Source: Nocardioides plantarum (GTDB taxonomy: Bacteria; Actinomycetota; Actinomycetes; Propionibacteriales; Nocardioidaceae). From it: 64,000 nucleotides of DNA. Location: contig NZ_VDMS01000003.1 in the NCBI RefSeq assembly GCF_006346395.1, forward strand, positions 1 to 64,000, in the 5' to 3' direction. The notes under the pieces were generated by a model, which was not told the origin of the DNA, ran no database searches, and saw only the letters and a program-made list of their open reading frames with translations. Below are positions 54,499-62,680 of this stretch, piece after piece (position 1 is the first letter of the stretch; each line of letters begins with the position of its first letter). Both the position numbers and the translations under genes were made by a program.

Positions 54499-54891
54499 AT
54501 GAGCACTCACACCACTCCCAACCGTCGTCGGATCGCGGGCGCCGCCGCCGCTGTCGTGGTCGCCGGCCTCGGTGCCGTGGCCGGCGGCGCCGCGCCGGCC
54601 AGCGCCGGGTCGTGCACCGGCGAATGGTGCGGCGGCCTGAGCAACGCCTCCAACTCCGCGCGCAGCATCGGCTACACGCTGCAGTGGCGGACCAGCTCGA
54701 ACCCCACCATCGACGGCTACGTCGCGAAGGGGCAGACCAAGGGCGGCCGTGGCTCGGGCTACGACATCGACGGCATGTACATCCCCTCCGGCTGCGTCGG
54801 CAGCCCGACCTACGGCGGGAGCATCGCCTACACGCCCGGCTGGTGGAAGATCGCCGACGCCAGCACCTTCGCGATCACGCTCTACTGCTGA
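54499..54891 (+). CDS. Small secreted Cys-containing protein
   Basis: 130 aa. Sec signal peptide (RRRIAGAAAAVVVAGLGAVA … APASAGS) with AxA cleavage at about residue 36. The mature part is about 94 aa, rich in Gly/Ser/Tyr, with four Cys (SCTGEWCGG, PSGCVGS, terminal TLYC) that could form two disulfides. GGAAGGA is eight bases before the ATG. The very last residue is Cys. No family recognised; size and composition resemble small exported actinobacterial proteins of unknown role. Confidence 0.8.
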   Translation: MSTHTTPNRRRIAGAAAAVVVAGLGAVAGGAAPASAGSCTGEWCGGLSNASNSARSIGYTLQWRTSSNPTIDGYVAKGQTKGGRGSGYDIDGMYIPSGCVGSPTYGGSIAYTPGWWKIADASTFAITLYC

Positions 54892-54915
54892 CGGACTGCT
54901 GACGGACTGCTGACG
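54884..54915 (+). repeat. 11-bp tandem repeat across a stop codon
   Basis: Almost three copies of ACTGCTGACGG run through the stop codon of the secreted protein. Each copy contains TGA, and the period is 11, so later copies are in other frames. Confidence 0.85.
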
Positions 54916-54957
54916 TCCGTCCGCTGAGGCGCCGAGGCCCCGCGGCGCTGGACACGT

Positions 54958-54989
54958 CGATGCCCGCGGTCACCCGGCCGCGGGCATCG
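54958..54989. terminator. Hairpin terminator between the secreted protein and the ABC importer
   Basis: Perfect 12-bp arms CGATGCCCGCGG / CCGCGGGCATCG with an eight-base loop, 67 bases after the stop. There is no T-run. Confidence 0.7.
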
Positions 54990-55015
54990 GTGCGTCGGGA
55001 CGGCGACCAGGCCAT

Positions 55016-55078
55016 GAAACGAACGTAACCCTCCTGAAACGCGTGGATCACGCCCCGGGAACGCGGGCCTCCTAGCGT
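55016..55078 (+). promoter_or_regulatory. Promoter of the ABC importer operon with GAAAC-type half-sites
   Basis: GAAAC (55016-55020), GTAAC (55025-55029) and GAAAC (55036-55040) resemble the purine operator half-sites, though order and match are weaker than at 39338 and 43778. The -10 TAGCGT is at 55073-55078, giving a leader of about 55 bases with CAGGAGG (55127-55133) before ATG 55140. Confidence 0.4.
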
Positions 55079-55139
55079 CGCGGCGACCGCGTGATCGAGC
55101 TCGGCGATCCGTCTGCACCCCGCGCCCAGGAGGCACCGC

Positions 55140-56243
55140 ATGACCTCGACCACCCACCGGCTGCTCCGCACCAGCCCGGCTCGTCGTACCCGCCGCTGGC
55201 AGGCCGCCATCGCGCTCACCGCAGCCACCGTCCTGCTCGCCGCGTGCGGCGACGACGGCGGCGACAGCGAGGCGAGCGGCGCGGGTGACGGCAGCGACGG
55301 CAACGGGTTCGGGACGGTCTCGGTGCAGCTGTCGTGGATCAAGAACGCCGAGTTCGCCGGCGAGTTCATGGCCGACGACAAGGGCTACTTCAAGGACGCC
55401 GGCTTCGACAAGGTCAACCTGCTGCCCGGGCCGGTCTCGACCGAGGAGCTCGTCGCCACGGGCAAGGCCGACTTCGGGCTGAGCAACGCGATCTCGACGG
55501 GTGCCTCGATCGCCAACTCCGATTTCCCGCTCAAGATCGTCGGCACGACGTACCAGAAGAACCCGTTCTCGATCCTGTCGATCTCCGACAAGGGCAACAT
55601 CAAGACCCCGCAGGACCTGGTCGGCAAGAAGATCGGCGTCCAGGACCCCAACCTGAGCCTGTTCAACGCGCTCCTCGCGGCCAACGACATCGACCCCGAC
55701 GACGTCGAGATCGTGCCCAACGGCTTCGACATCGCCCCGCTCGAGGACGGCCAGATCGACGGCCTGGTCGCCTACGTGACCAACGAGTCGCTGCTGGTCA
55801 AGGGCGACGGGTTCGACACCGTCGACCTGCCCTTCGCCGACAACGGCCTGCCCTTCGTGGCCGAGAGCGTGATCGCGACCGAGGACACGATCAAGAACAA
55901 GCCCGACATGGTCAAGGCGTTCCTCAAGGCCGAGATCCAGGGCTGGAACGACGCGTGCGCCGACCCCGAGGCCGGGGCCAAGCTCGCCGTCGACAAGTAC
56001 GGCGTCGACATCGACCCGCCGCTCGAGCTCGAGAAGGAGGTCGCCCAGGCCGAGCAGCAGTGCGACCTGCTGGTCAACACCGACGAGACCGCGGCCAACG
56101 GACTGTTCACCATCAGCGACGACCTGGTCCAGGACAACCTCGCCTCCCTCAAGGCGGCCAAGATCGACCTGAAGGCCGACGACATCTTCGACCTCGACCT
56201 GCTCGGCGAGGTCTACCGGGACAACCCCGAGCTCAAGAAGTGA
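55140..56243 (+). CDS. ABC importer substrate-binding lipoprotein, NMT1/THI5-like
   Basis: 367 aa. Signal peptide with lipobox [10 protein letters not shown] (Cys about residue 36). The NMT1-like binding fold starts [25 protein letters not shown] and continues with [16 protein letters not shown] and [10 protein letters not shown]. Relatives bind nucleobases, the thiamine pyrimidine precursor, riboflavin or sulfonates. Co-transcription with an 8-oxoguanine deaminase-like enzyme points to a purine or pyrimidine base (inference). CAGGAGG is six bases before the ATG; the stop overlaps the ATPase start by four bases. Confidence 0.92.
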   Translation: MTSTTHRLLRTSPARRTRRWQAAIALTAATVLLAACGDDGGDSEASGAGDGSDGNGFGTVSVQLSWIKNAEFAGEFMADDKGYFKDAGFDKVNLLPGPVSTEELVATGKADFGLSNAISTGASIANSDFPLKIVGTTYQKNPFSILSISDKGNIKTPQDLVGKKIGVQDPNLSLFNALLAANDIDPDDVEIVPNGFDIAPLEDGQIDGLVAYVTNESLLVKGDGFDTVDLPFADNGLPFVAESVIATEDTIKNKPDMVKAFLKAEIQGWNDACADPEAGAKLAVDKYGVDIDPPLELEKEVAQAEQQCDLLVNTDETAANGLFTISDDLVQDNLASLKAAKIDLKADDIFDLDLLGEVYRDNPELKK

Positions 56244-57097
56244 CCGAGGCCGACACCACCGCGGCTGCCTCGTCCACGGGCTCGACCCCGGACGGGGCGG
56301 CCGGTGGGACGGCGCTCAGCGGCACGGGTCTGCACATCCAGGACCTGAGCAAGACCTTCAAGGCCGGGCGCAAGGAGGTCGTCGCCCTGGAGGGCGCCAC
56401 CCTGCACACCGACAAGGGCGCGTTCCTGTCGCTGCTCGGGCCCTCGGGCTGCGGCAAGTCCACGATCCTGCGGATCCTGGCGGGGCTCGAGACGGCCACC
56501 AGTGGTGAGGCCCGCGTCGATGGCAAGACACCGGGCGAGCTGCGGCGCGACCACCAGCTCGGGATCGCCTTCCAGGACGCCGCCCTGCTGCCGTGGCGCT
56601 CGGTCGAGTCCAACATCAGGCTGCCGTTCCAGGTCTCGGGCACCAAGCCGGACCAGGCCCTGGTGCGTGAGCTGATCCGGCTGGTCGGCCTGGAGGGGTT
56701 CGAGAAGGCACGGCCCGCCCAGCTGTCCGGCGGCATGCGTCAGCGGGTCTCGATCGCCCGGTCGCTGGTGGTCAAGCCGTCGGTGCTGCTGCTCGACGAG
56801 CCGTTCGGCGCCCTCGACGACATGACCCGCCAGCGGCTCAACCTCGAGCTCCTGCGGATCTGGACCGAGAAGCCCGCGACCACGCTCATGGTCACGCACG
56901 GCATCTCCGAGGCGATCTTCCTGTCCGACCAGGTCGCCGTGATGAGCGCGCGCCCCGGCCGGGTCAAGGAGGTCATCACCGTCGACCTGCCCCGCCCGCG
57001 GACGCCGGAGATGATGCGCACCCCCGAGTTCCACGCACTCCACGACCACGCCTCCGACCTGCTGTTCGGCGACCGCGTCGCGGTCGACGAGCACTGA
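56240..57097 (+). CDS. ABC importer ATP-binding protein
   Basis: 285 aa. A low-complexity N-terminus of about 30 residues (Thr/Ala/Ser/Gly) precedes the nucleotide-binding domain. Walker A is [18 protein letters not shown] (about 71-80), Q-loop [19 protein letters not shown], signature [15 protein letters not shown], Walker [14 protein letters not shown] and H-loop MVTHGISEA. It belongs to the nitrate/sulfonate/taurine-type (SsuB/TauB) ATPases. GTG overlaps the binding-protein stop (GTGA). Confidence 0.95.
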   Translation: MTEADTTAAASSTGSTPDGAAGGTALSGTGLHIQDLSKTFKAGRKEVVALEGATLHTDKGAFLSLLGPSGCGKSTILRILAGLETATSGEARVDGKTPGELRRDHQLGIAFQDAALLPWRSVESNIRLPFQVSGTKPDQALVRELIRLVGLEGFEKARPAQLSGGMRQRVSIARSLVVKPSVLLLDEPFGALDDMTRQRLNLELLRIWTEKPATTLMVTHGISEAIFLSDQVAVMSARPGRVKEVITVDLPRPRTPEMMRTPEFHALHDHASDLLFGDRVAVDEH

Positions 57098-57108
57098 GGG
57101 AGATCGCG

Positions 57109-57909
57109 ATGCGTACGCCGACGATCACGCGTGAGCAGCAGACGAGCATCGCGCTCGGCGTGCTCGGCGCCGTGATCAGCCTGACGGTCTGGTGGGTCTC
57201 GGCGGCCACCTGGCTGGCCGACAACCAGGTCCCGACCCCGCCCGACGTGCTGGCGGTATTCCGTGAGCGCGGTCTCGACTACTACCAGCGGATCTTCTCC
57301 GTCACCCTCGGCGAGGCCTTGCGCGGCTACGTGGTCGGGGTGGGGGCTGCGCTCGTGCTGGCCACGCTCGTGCTGCTGGTGCCACGGCTCGAGGCGGTGG
57401 TGATGCAGCTGGCGGTCGTGACCTACTGCCTCCCGGTCGTGGCCCTCGCCCCGATCCTCATCATCGTCCACGACCTCCCCGAGCCGGGCGGCCACTCGGC
57501 CACCGCGGTCGACCTGGCCGCGATCTCGGTCTTCTTCACCACCGTCGTCGGGGCCGTCCTGGGCTTCCGCTCCGCCGACCCCGCGGCCCTCGACGTGGTG
57601 TCGGTCTACGGCGGCGGAAAGCCCCAGCAGTTCCTCCGCGTCCGGCTGGTCTCGGCCCTGCCCGCGCTGTTCACGACCCTGCAGATCGCCGCACCGGCGG
57701 CCTACCTCGGCGCCCTGCTGGGCGAGTACTTCGACCGCCACCTCGAGGTCGGCGTCGGCCCCTCGCTCATCCTGGCCCAGAACAACCGGGAGACCGCGCT
57801 GGCCTGGTCCCTCGGCATCGCCTGCGCGATCGTCGCCGGTGTCGCCTACCTGGCGATCGGGCTCGTCGGCCGGATCGTCACGCCGTGGTCGAAGGGCGTG
57901 GCCCGGTGA
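57109..57909 (+). CDS. ABC importer permease 1
   Basis: 266 aa, about six TM helices, BPD_transp_1 fold. The EAA-type coupling loop is VVSVYGGGKPQQFLRVRLVSALPALFTTLQIAAPAAYLGALLGEYF. GGGAGATCG lies before the ATG, 11 bases after the ATPase. The ending RIVTPWSKGVAR overlaps permease 2 by four bases. Confidence 0.93.
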   Translation: MRTPTITREQQTSIALGVLGAVISLTVWWVSAATWLADNQVPTPPDVLAVFRERGLDYYQRIFSVTLGEALRGYVVGVGAALVLATLVLLVPRLEAVVMQLAVVTYCLPVVALAPILIIVHDLPEPGGHSATAVDLAAISVFFTTVVGAVLGFRSADPAALDVVSVYGGGKPQQFLRVRLVSALPALFTTLQIAAPAAYLGALLGEYFDRHLEVGVGPSLILAQNNRETALAWSLGIACAIVAGVAYLAIGLVGRIVTPWSKGVAR

Positions 57910-58694
57910 CGGCGCTGCGCCTGGTCGGGCGCCCCGTGCTCAACCTGGCGTTCGTCCTGGCTGTCGTCGTCGCTCTGTGGGTGGTGCTGCTCGACTTCTC
58001 CGACGTCAGCGACCTCGTCGTACGACGCCCCGCCGACGTCTGGGCCTACCTGTTCACCGAGCCCGAGGCCGCCGAGAACCGGGCCGACGTGCTCGGCCCC
58101 CTGTGGCAGACCCTGATCGACGCGGGCATCGGCTTCTCGGCCGGCCTGGCGGTCGCCGTCGTGCTGGCCACCGGGATGGTGCTGTCGAAGGGCGTCGAGG
58201 CCGCCAGCATGCCGGTCGTGATGCTGGTCCGCACCGTGCCGCTGGTGGCCCTGGCGCCGATCATCACCCTCATCTTCGGCAACGGGTTCCTGTGCGTGGC
58301 GGTGATGAGCGGCATCGTGGTGCTGTTCCCGGCGCTGGTGACGATCGCGTTCGGGCTGAGGTCGGTCACGCCGCAGATGCGCGACGTGGTCACCGTCTAC
58401 GGCGGCTCGACGCTCGACGTGCTGCGCCGGGTGGCCTACCCGACCGCCCTGCCGTCGATCTTCGCGGCGGTGCGCATCTCGGTGCCCGGCGCCATCACCG
58501 GCGCCCTCATCGCCGAGTACTTCACCACCACCGACAGCGTCGGCAAGGCCGTCAACACCTCGCTCGCGCTCTACCAGTACGACCGGCTCTGGGCCCTGGT
58601 CGTCGTCGTCACGGTCGCCTCGATCCTGCTCTACACCGTGGCCCAGCTGGCCGAGCGGCTCGTGCTCCAACGCTTCGGGGTGAAGGTCGTCTGA
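57906..58694 (+). CDS. ABC importer permease 2
   Basis: 262 aa, about six TM helices. EAA loop VVTVYGGSTLDVLRRVAYPTALPSIFAAVRISVPGAITGALIAEYF, clearly paralogous to permease 1, so the channel is a heterodimer. GTG 57906 (GTGA overlap) is preferred to an in-frame GTG 21 bases upstream. Confidence 0.93.
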   Translation: MTALRLVGRPVLNLAFVLAVVVALWVVLLDFSDVSDLVVRRPADVWAYLFTEPEAAENRADVLGPLWQTLIDAGIGFSAGLAVAVVLATGMVLSKGVEAASMPVVMLVRTVPLVALAPIITLIFGNGFLCVAVMSGIVVLFPALVTIAFGLRSVTPQMRDVVTVYGGSTLDVLRRVAYPTALPSIFAAVRISVPGAITGALIAEYFTTTDSVGKAVNTSLALYQYDRLWALVVVVTVASILLYTVAQLAERLVLQRFGVKVV

Positions 58695-58714
58695 GGAGGT
58701 CGAGCACGTCGCCC

Positions 58715-60061
58715 GTGGGGGTCTCGAGGCTCGTCGCCGGGGCTCCTCGCACCTCGACCAGCGTGGGGCGCACGGTCCTGCGCGGTGCTCGCTGGCCCGG
58801 CGACGTGGCTTTCGCCGACGGTGTGATCGTGGCGGTCGGCGACGTCCCGGCCCAGGCCGGCGACGCCGTGGTCGACTGCACCGGCGACCTGGTCACCGCC
58901 GGGTTGGTCAACACCCACCACCACCTCTACCAGTGGCTGACCCGGGGGTGGGCCGTCGACTCGACGCTCTTCGGCTGGCTGCAGACGCTCTATCCCGTGT
59001 GGGCACGGATCCGGCCCGAGGACGTGGAGGCCGCCGCCCTGGTGGGACTGGCCGAGCTCGCCCTGTCGGGCTGCACGACGGCTGCGGACCACCACTACCT
59101 GGTGCCGGGCGGTGACGACTCGGTGTTCGACGCGATCGCCTCGGCGGCCGGTCGGATCGGGATCCGGGTGCACCTGGCCCGCGGGTCGATGGACCTCGGC
59201 GAGAGCGACGGCGGACTGCCACCCGACCACGTCGTCGAGGACCTCGACGCGATCCTGGCCTCCACCGAGGCCGTGCACGCGCGACTGCACGACGGCGACC
59301 GCGTGGTCGTCACGGTCGCACCGTGCAGCCCGTTCTCGGTGAGCCGCGAGCTGATGATCGAGAGCGCTGCTCTCGCGCGCCGCCTCGGACTCCGGCTGCA
59401 CACCCACCTGGCCGAGACCCTCGACGAGGAGCACGACAGCCTGGCCCGCTTCGGACGACGTCCCCTCGAGCTGCTCGACGAGCTCGGCTGGATCGCCCCC
59501 GACGTCTGGGTCGCCCACGGCATCCACTTCTCCGACGCCGAGGTGGCCCGCCTCGGCGCGACCCGCACCGGCGTCGCGCACTGCCCGTCGTCCAACTCGC
59601 GTCTCGGCGCCGGCATCGCCCGGGTGCGCGACCTGGTCGCCGCAGGTGCGCCGGTCGGCCTCGGCGTCGACGGGGTCGCCTCCAACGAGGTCGGTGCACT
59701 CCAGCCCGAGCTGCGCCAGGCCGTCTACCTCGCCCGGCAGCGCGACCGGTCGCCCACGGCGCTCGGACCGGCCGACGCCCTCGCCCTGGCGACCACCGGC
59801 GGCGCGGCGTGCCTGGGCCGCGACGACCTCGGTGCCCTCGAGGTCGGGCGCCAGGCCGACCTCGTGGTCTGGCCGGGCGACGACATCGCCGACGTGCTGG
59901 ACCCCCTGGCCGGGCTCGTGCTGGGGCCCGACCGCTCGGCTCGTCACGTCCTGGTCGCCGGTGAGCACGTCGTCCGCGACGGCCACCTCGTCGGTGCCGA
60001 CCTCGCCGCCTTGCGCGCGGACCTGACCCGCCGGGCGCGTCGGCTCTGGCCCAGGGCCTGA
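58715..60061 (+). CDS. 8-oxoguanine deaminase-like amidohydrolase
   Basis: 448 aa from GTG 58715, 432 aa from GTG 58763. Metal-dependent amidohydrolase barrel: NTHHHLYQWLTRGW (HxH-type), GCTTAADHHYLVPGG, LHTHLAETLDEE, VAHGIHFSD (His) and GLGVDGVASNE (Asp). The HHHLYQ-LTR pattern is typical of 8-oxoguanine deaminases (8-oxoguanine to urate), which would feed the uricase pathway. GAGGAGGT (58693-58700) is 14 bases from GTG 58715; the first 16 or so codons would then be read through the dispersed repeat, whereas family similarity begins at 58763. Confidence 0.85.
   Translation: MGVSRLVAGAPRTSTSVGRTVLRGARWPGDVAFADGVIVAVGDVPAQAGDAVVDCTGDLVTAGLVNTHHHLYQWLTRGWAVDSTLFGWLQTLYPVWARIRPEDVEAAALVGLAELALSGCTTAADHHYLVPGGDDSVFDAIASAAGRIGIRVHLARGSMDLGESDGGLPPDHVVEDLDAILASTEAVHARLHDGDRVVVTVAPCSPFSVSRELMIESAALARRLGLRLHTHLAETLDEEHDSLARFGRRPLELLDELGWIAPDVWVAHGIHFSDAEVARLGATRTGVAHCPSSNSRLGAGIARVRDLVAAGAPVGLGVDGVASNEVGALQPELRQAVYLARQRDRSPTALGPADALALATTGGAACLGRDDLGALEVGRQADLVVWPGDDIADVLDPLAGLVLGPDRSARHVLVAGEHVVRDGHLVGADLAALRADLTRRARRLWPRA
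58720..58768. repeat. Dispersed imperfect palindrome, copy 3
   Basis: GGTCTCGAGGCTCGTCGCCG, then GGGCTCCTCGCACCTCGACC-AGCGTGGGG. Closest to the copy at 26865. It is placed between the ribosome-binding site and the conserved start of the deaminase gene. Confidence 0.78.
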
Positions 60062-60081
60062 GTCCGTCGCAGACTGCACGG

Positions 60082-60660
60082 ATGGCCCTCACGACCCACC
60101 CGGTCACCCCCGACCGGTTCGACGACTTCGCCGACGTGGTCAACCCGAACCGGCGGGCGACCCACTGCTGGTGCCTGTCGCACCGGCTGACCACCGCCGA
60201 GATCGAGGAGCACGAGTCCCGCGAGGACGCCGCGCGAGCCCTGTGCGGGCGGGAGCACCCGCCCGGCGTGGTCGGCTACGACGACGAGGGCGTGCCGGTC
60301 GGCTGGTGCAGCATCGGCCCGCGCGCGGACAACAGCCGGCTGGTCCGGTCCCGGCTGATCCGCCCGGTCGACGACCTCGACGTGTGGAGCATCATCTGCG
60401 TCGTCGTCCGCAGCGGCCACCGCAGGCGGGGCCACACCACCCCGCTCGTCGAGGGCGCCGTCGCGTACGCCGCCGAGCGGGGCGCACCGGCGGTCGAGGC
60501 CTACCCGGTCGACCCGGGGGAGCAGCGGATGGACCTGACCATGGCCTTCGTCGGCACCCGTGCCATGTTCGAGAAGGCCGGCTTCGAGGTCGTCGGGATG
60601 ACCGACGCCGTGGCCAGCAGGATGCCCCGGCTGGTCATGCGCCGGATGCTCCACCACTAG
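60082..60660 (+). CDS. GNAT-family acetyltransferase
   Basis: 192 aa. NRRATHCWCLSHRLTTAEIEEHE at the N-terminus, then PVGWCSIGPRADNSRLVRSR, VWSIICVVVRSGHRRRGHTTPLVEGAVAYAAERGAPAVEAYP (acetyl-CoA motif A with RxxGx) and MFEKAGFEVVGMTD (motif B). This subgroup with the CWC motif is common in actinobacteria and its substrate is unknown. Its TAG stop codon forms the start of the next gene's -10. Confidence 0.87.
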   Translation: MALTTHPVTPDRFDDFADVVNPNRRATHCWCLSHRLTTAEIEEHESREDAARALCGREHPPGVVGYDDEGVPVGWCSIGPRADNSRLVRSRLIRPVDDLDVWSIICVVVRSGHRRRGHTTPLVEGAVAYAAERGAPAVEAYPVDPGEQRMDLTMAFVGTRAMFEKAGFEVVGMTDAVASRMPRLVMRRMLHH

Positions 60661-60663
60661 GTT
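60658..60663 (+). promoter_or_regulatory. -10 element TAGGTT of a predicted leaderless promoter
   Basis: TAGGTT, seven bases, then ATG 60671. The TAG is also the stop codon of the GNAT gene. Confidence 0.45.
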
Positions 60664-60670
60664 GGTGTGC

Positions 60671-61156
60671 ATGGCGACCGGGCGGATCCGACGATGGGCG
60701 GGGCGCCTGCGTCGTCGTCGTGCAGCCACCGGCGTGACGTCCCAGGCTGCGTACCGCGGCGACTTCGAGGGCCGCGCCCGCATCGAGTACTCCCCGCGCG
60801 CCGACGGCGACGCCGACCCCGGAGAGGTCGTCTGGGCGTGGGTGCCCTACGAGGAGGACCCCAGTCGGGGCAAGGACCGACCCGTGCTGGTGCTGGCCCG
60901 TGCGGGTGAGGACCTGCTCGGGCTGATGCTCACCAGCAAGGACCACACCGGTGACCCGCGTCGTGGCCGTCCGGGCGGACCCGTCTGGCTCGACGTCGGC
61001 ACCGGCGCCTGGGACCGCCAGGGCCGGCCCAGCGAGGTGCGGCTCGACCGGGTGCTGCGACTCGCGCCCTCCGCCGTACGCCGGGAGGGCGCCGCCCTCG
61101 ACCGGGCCCGCTTCGAGCAGGTCGCCGCAGCCGTGCGCGAGACCAACGGCTGGTAG
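60671..61156 (+). CDS. PemK/MazF-family protein without adjacent antitoxin
   Basis: 161 aa. A basic N-terminus (IRRWAGRLRRRRA) of about 50 residues precedes a PemK-like barrel: GEVVWAWVPYEEDPSRGKDRPVLVLARAGEDLLGLMLTSKDH, then WDRQGRPSEVRLDRVLRLAP. The GEVVW and KxRPVLVL elements are those of MazF/PemK endoribonucleases, but no antitoxin ORF lies before or after it. Such solitary long PemK homologues are common in actinobacteria, and RNase activity is unproven. Confidence 0.85.
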   Translation: MATGRIRRWAGRLRRRRAATGVTSQAAYRGDFEGRARIEYSPRADGDADPGEVVWAWVPYEEDPSRGKDRPVLVLARAGEDLLGLMLTSKDHTGDPRRGRPGGPVWLDVGTGAWDRQGRPSEVRLDRVLRLAPSAVRREGAALDRARFEQVAAAVRETNGW

Positions 61157-61170
61157 GGCGGGTCTCCCGA

Positions 61171-61599
61171 TCAGGGCAGGGCCCGCACCTGCTGGAAGTT
61201 GCGTCCGCCCCGGGCGAAGGTCGCCAGCACCGCCGCCGGCACGACGTCGGCCGGCGCGGACCACGCGCAGTCGCGCACGTGCACCAGGTCCGCGGCCCAC
61301 GCCTCGTCGTCGACGTCGTAGCGCCAGCCGCCGGTGAGGACGCCGACGCGGAACAGCCCGTCGTCGTCACGGGTCCACACCTGCGCGCCGGCCCCCACCT
61401 CGGCGAAGCGGCGCAGCCGGGCGGCAGCGCGCTCGCCGTGCTCGTCGTACGTCGCGGCGAGAGCCTCCGCGAGGCTGCCGGGCGCGACGGCCAGGTGACC
61501 CCCGATGCCCACGACCCCGAGCCGCAGGGCCCGGACGGTCGCCAGGGTCGGGTCGACGTCGTCGCGGCGTGACCGCATCGGGGCCCGGTAGACCGGCAT
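61171..61599 (-). CDS. Hypothetical protein (142 aa)
   Basis: 142 aa, soluble. VRALRLGVVGIGGHLAVAPGSLAEALAATYDEHGERAAARLRRFAEV, then GAQVWTRDDDGLFRVGVLTGGWRYDVDDEAWAADLVHVRDCAWS. The second part (WTRD..GL.R.G...G.W.YD....DLVHVR.C.W) looks like a small beta-barrel, but I cannot name the family. ATG 61599; converges with the PemK gene, 14 bases apart. Confidence 0.75.
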   Translation of the reverse strand: MPVYRAPMRSRRDDVDPTLATVRALRLGVVGIGGHLAVAPGSLAEALAATYDEHGERAAARLRRFAEVGAGAQVWTRDDDGLFRVGVLTGGWRYDVDDEAWAADLVHVRDCAWSAPADVVPAAVLATFARGGRNFQQVRALP

Positions 61600-61683
61600 G
61601 TCACCAGCCTCGCGCTCGGCCGGCGGACGCTCGCCCTCCCTTGGGGTGCGGCACGCCCGGGTCCGCGGCCCGAGAGTGGGGGC

Positions 61684-61818
61684 ATGGACCGCCGTCTCAT
61701 CGTCGCCGCCGTCATCGTGCTCGTCCTCGTGGTCGGCGCGATCTTCCTGCTGATCGGCAGCAGGCAGGGTGGCGACAGCGACACCCAGAGCCTCGCCCCG
61801 GTGACGAGCCTCGGGTAG
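61684..61818 (+). CDS. Small single-pass membrane protein (44 aa)
   Basis: 44 aa: MDRRLIVAAVIVLVLVVGAI, FLLIG, then a short polar tail (SRQGGDSDTQSLAP). One TM helix (about 5-24) with a positive N-terminus. ATG at 61684, TAG at 61818; it fills the gap between the minus-strand gene and the CPBP protease. No Shine-Dalgarno is visible. Codon third positions are GC-rich as in real genes here, but at this length the call stays tentative. Confidence 0.55.
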   Translation: MDRRLIVAAVIVLVLVVGAIFLLIGSRQGGDSDTQSLAPVTSLG

Positions 61819-61875
61819 CCGGCGCCGCCCGGCGCCCTCGCCGGCCGACCTTGGCCCACGCAGCATGATGGGCGC

Positions 61876-62673
61876 ATGACGACGTACGCCGCCGGTGAGC
61901 CGCAGGCGGAGGTGCTGACCCCGCACGCCCGCCGGCTCCTGGGCATCGAGCTGGCCATCGTGCTGCTCCTCACCCTGGGACGCAGCGGCATCTACTCCGC
62001 GGTCGACCTGCTCGAGTCCGCGACCCAGCCGGGCGGGCTGTCGGCGCAGACGACGACCCTCAACGGGTCCTTCGCGCCCGAGCGGCCCTGGTTCGAGCTG
62101 ACCTACCAGCTGCTCAACATCGCCTTCACGATGGTGCCGGTGGCCCTGGTCGGCTACCTGCTCGTCCGCTCCGGCGTCCGGCTGCGCGAGGTGTGGTTCC
62201 GCGACGCCGGGTGGGGAGACCTGCTGCGCGGCGCCGGTCTCGCGGCGGGTGTCGGGGCGCTCGGCCTGGCGTTCTACCTGGTGATGAACGCCCTCGACCT
62301 CAACCTCACCGTGGAGGCCTCCGGCCTCGACACCTCGCCGTGGTGGAACATCCCGGTGCTCGTGCTCCAGGCGGTCAAGAACGCCGTGCTCGAGGAGTTC
62401 ATCGTCCTCGGCTACGTGATCGTGCGCCTGCGTCAGCTCGGCTTCACCGACCTCAAGGCCATCGTGCTCGCCGCGTTCCTGCGCGGCAGCTACCACCTCT
62501 ACCAGGGCCTCGGCGGGTTCTTCGGCAACCTCGCGATGGGCCTGCTCTTCGGCTGGCTCTACCGCCGCTGGGGCCGGGTCACCCCGCTCGTGGTGACCCA
62601 CACGCTGCTCGACGTCGGCGCGTTCGTCGGCTACGCGGCCCTCGCCGGGCACGTGTCCTGGTTGCCGACCTAG
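61876..62673 (+). CDS. CPBP-family intramembrane metalloprotease
   Basis: 265 aa with seven or eight TM helices. Abi/CPBP motifs: KNAVLEEFIVLGYVIVRLRQL (Glu-Glu and Arg, about 173-185), AFLRGSYHLYQGLGGFFGN (His about 206) and VVTHTLLDVGAFVGY (His about 242). All putative zinc ligands are present. A Rce1-type protease fold; substrate unknown. CATGAT lies six bases before ATG 61876, a possible leaderless -10. Confidence 0.9.
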   Translation: MTTYAAGEPQAEVLTPHARRLLGIELAIVLLLTLGRSGIYSAVDLLESATQPGGLSAQTTTLNGSFAPERPWFELTYQLLNIAFTMVPVALVGYLLVRSGVRLREVWFRDAGWGDLLRGAGLAAGVGALGLAFYLVMNALDLNLTVEASGLDTSPWWNIPVLVLQAVKNAVLEEFIVLGYVIVRLRQLGFTDLKAIVLAAFLRGSYHLYQGLGGFFGNLAMGLLFGWLYRRWGRVTPLVVTHTLLDVGAFVGYAALAGHVSWLPT

Positions 62674-62680
62674 GGCGCGG

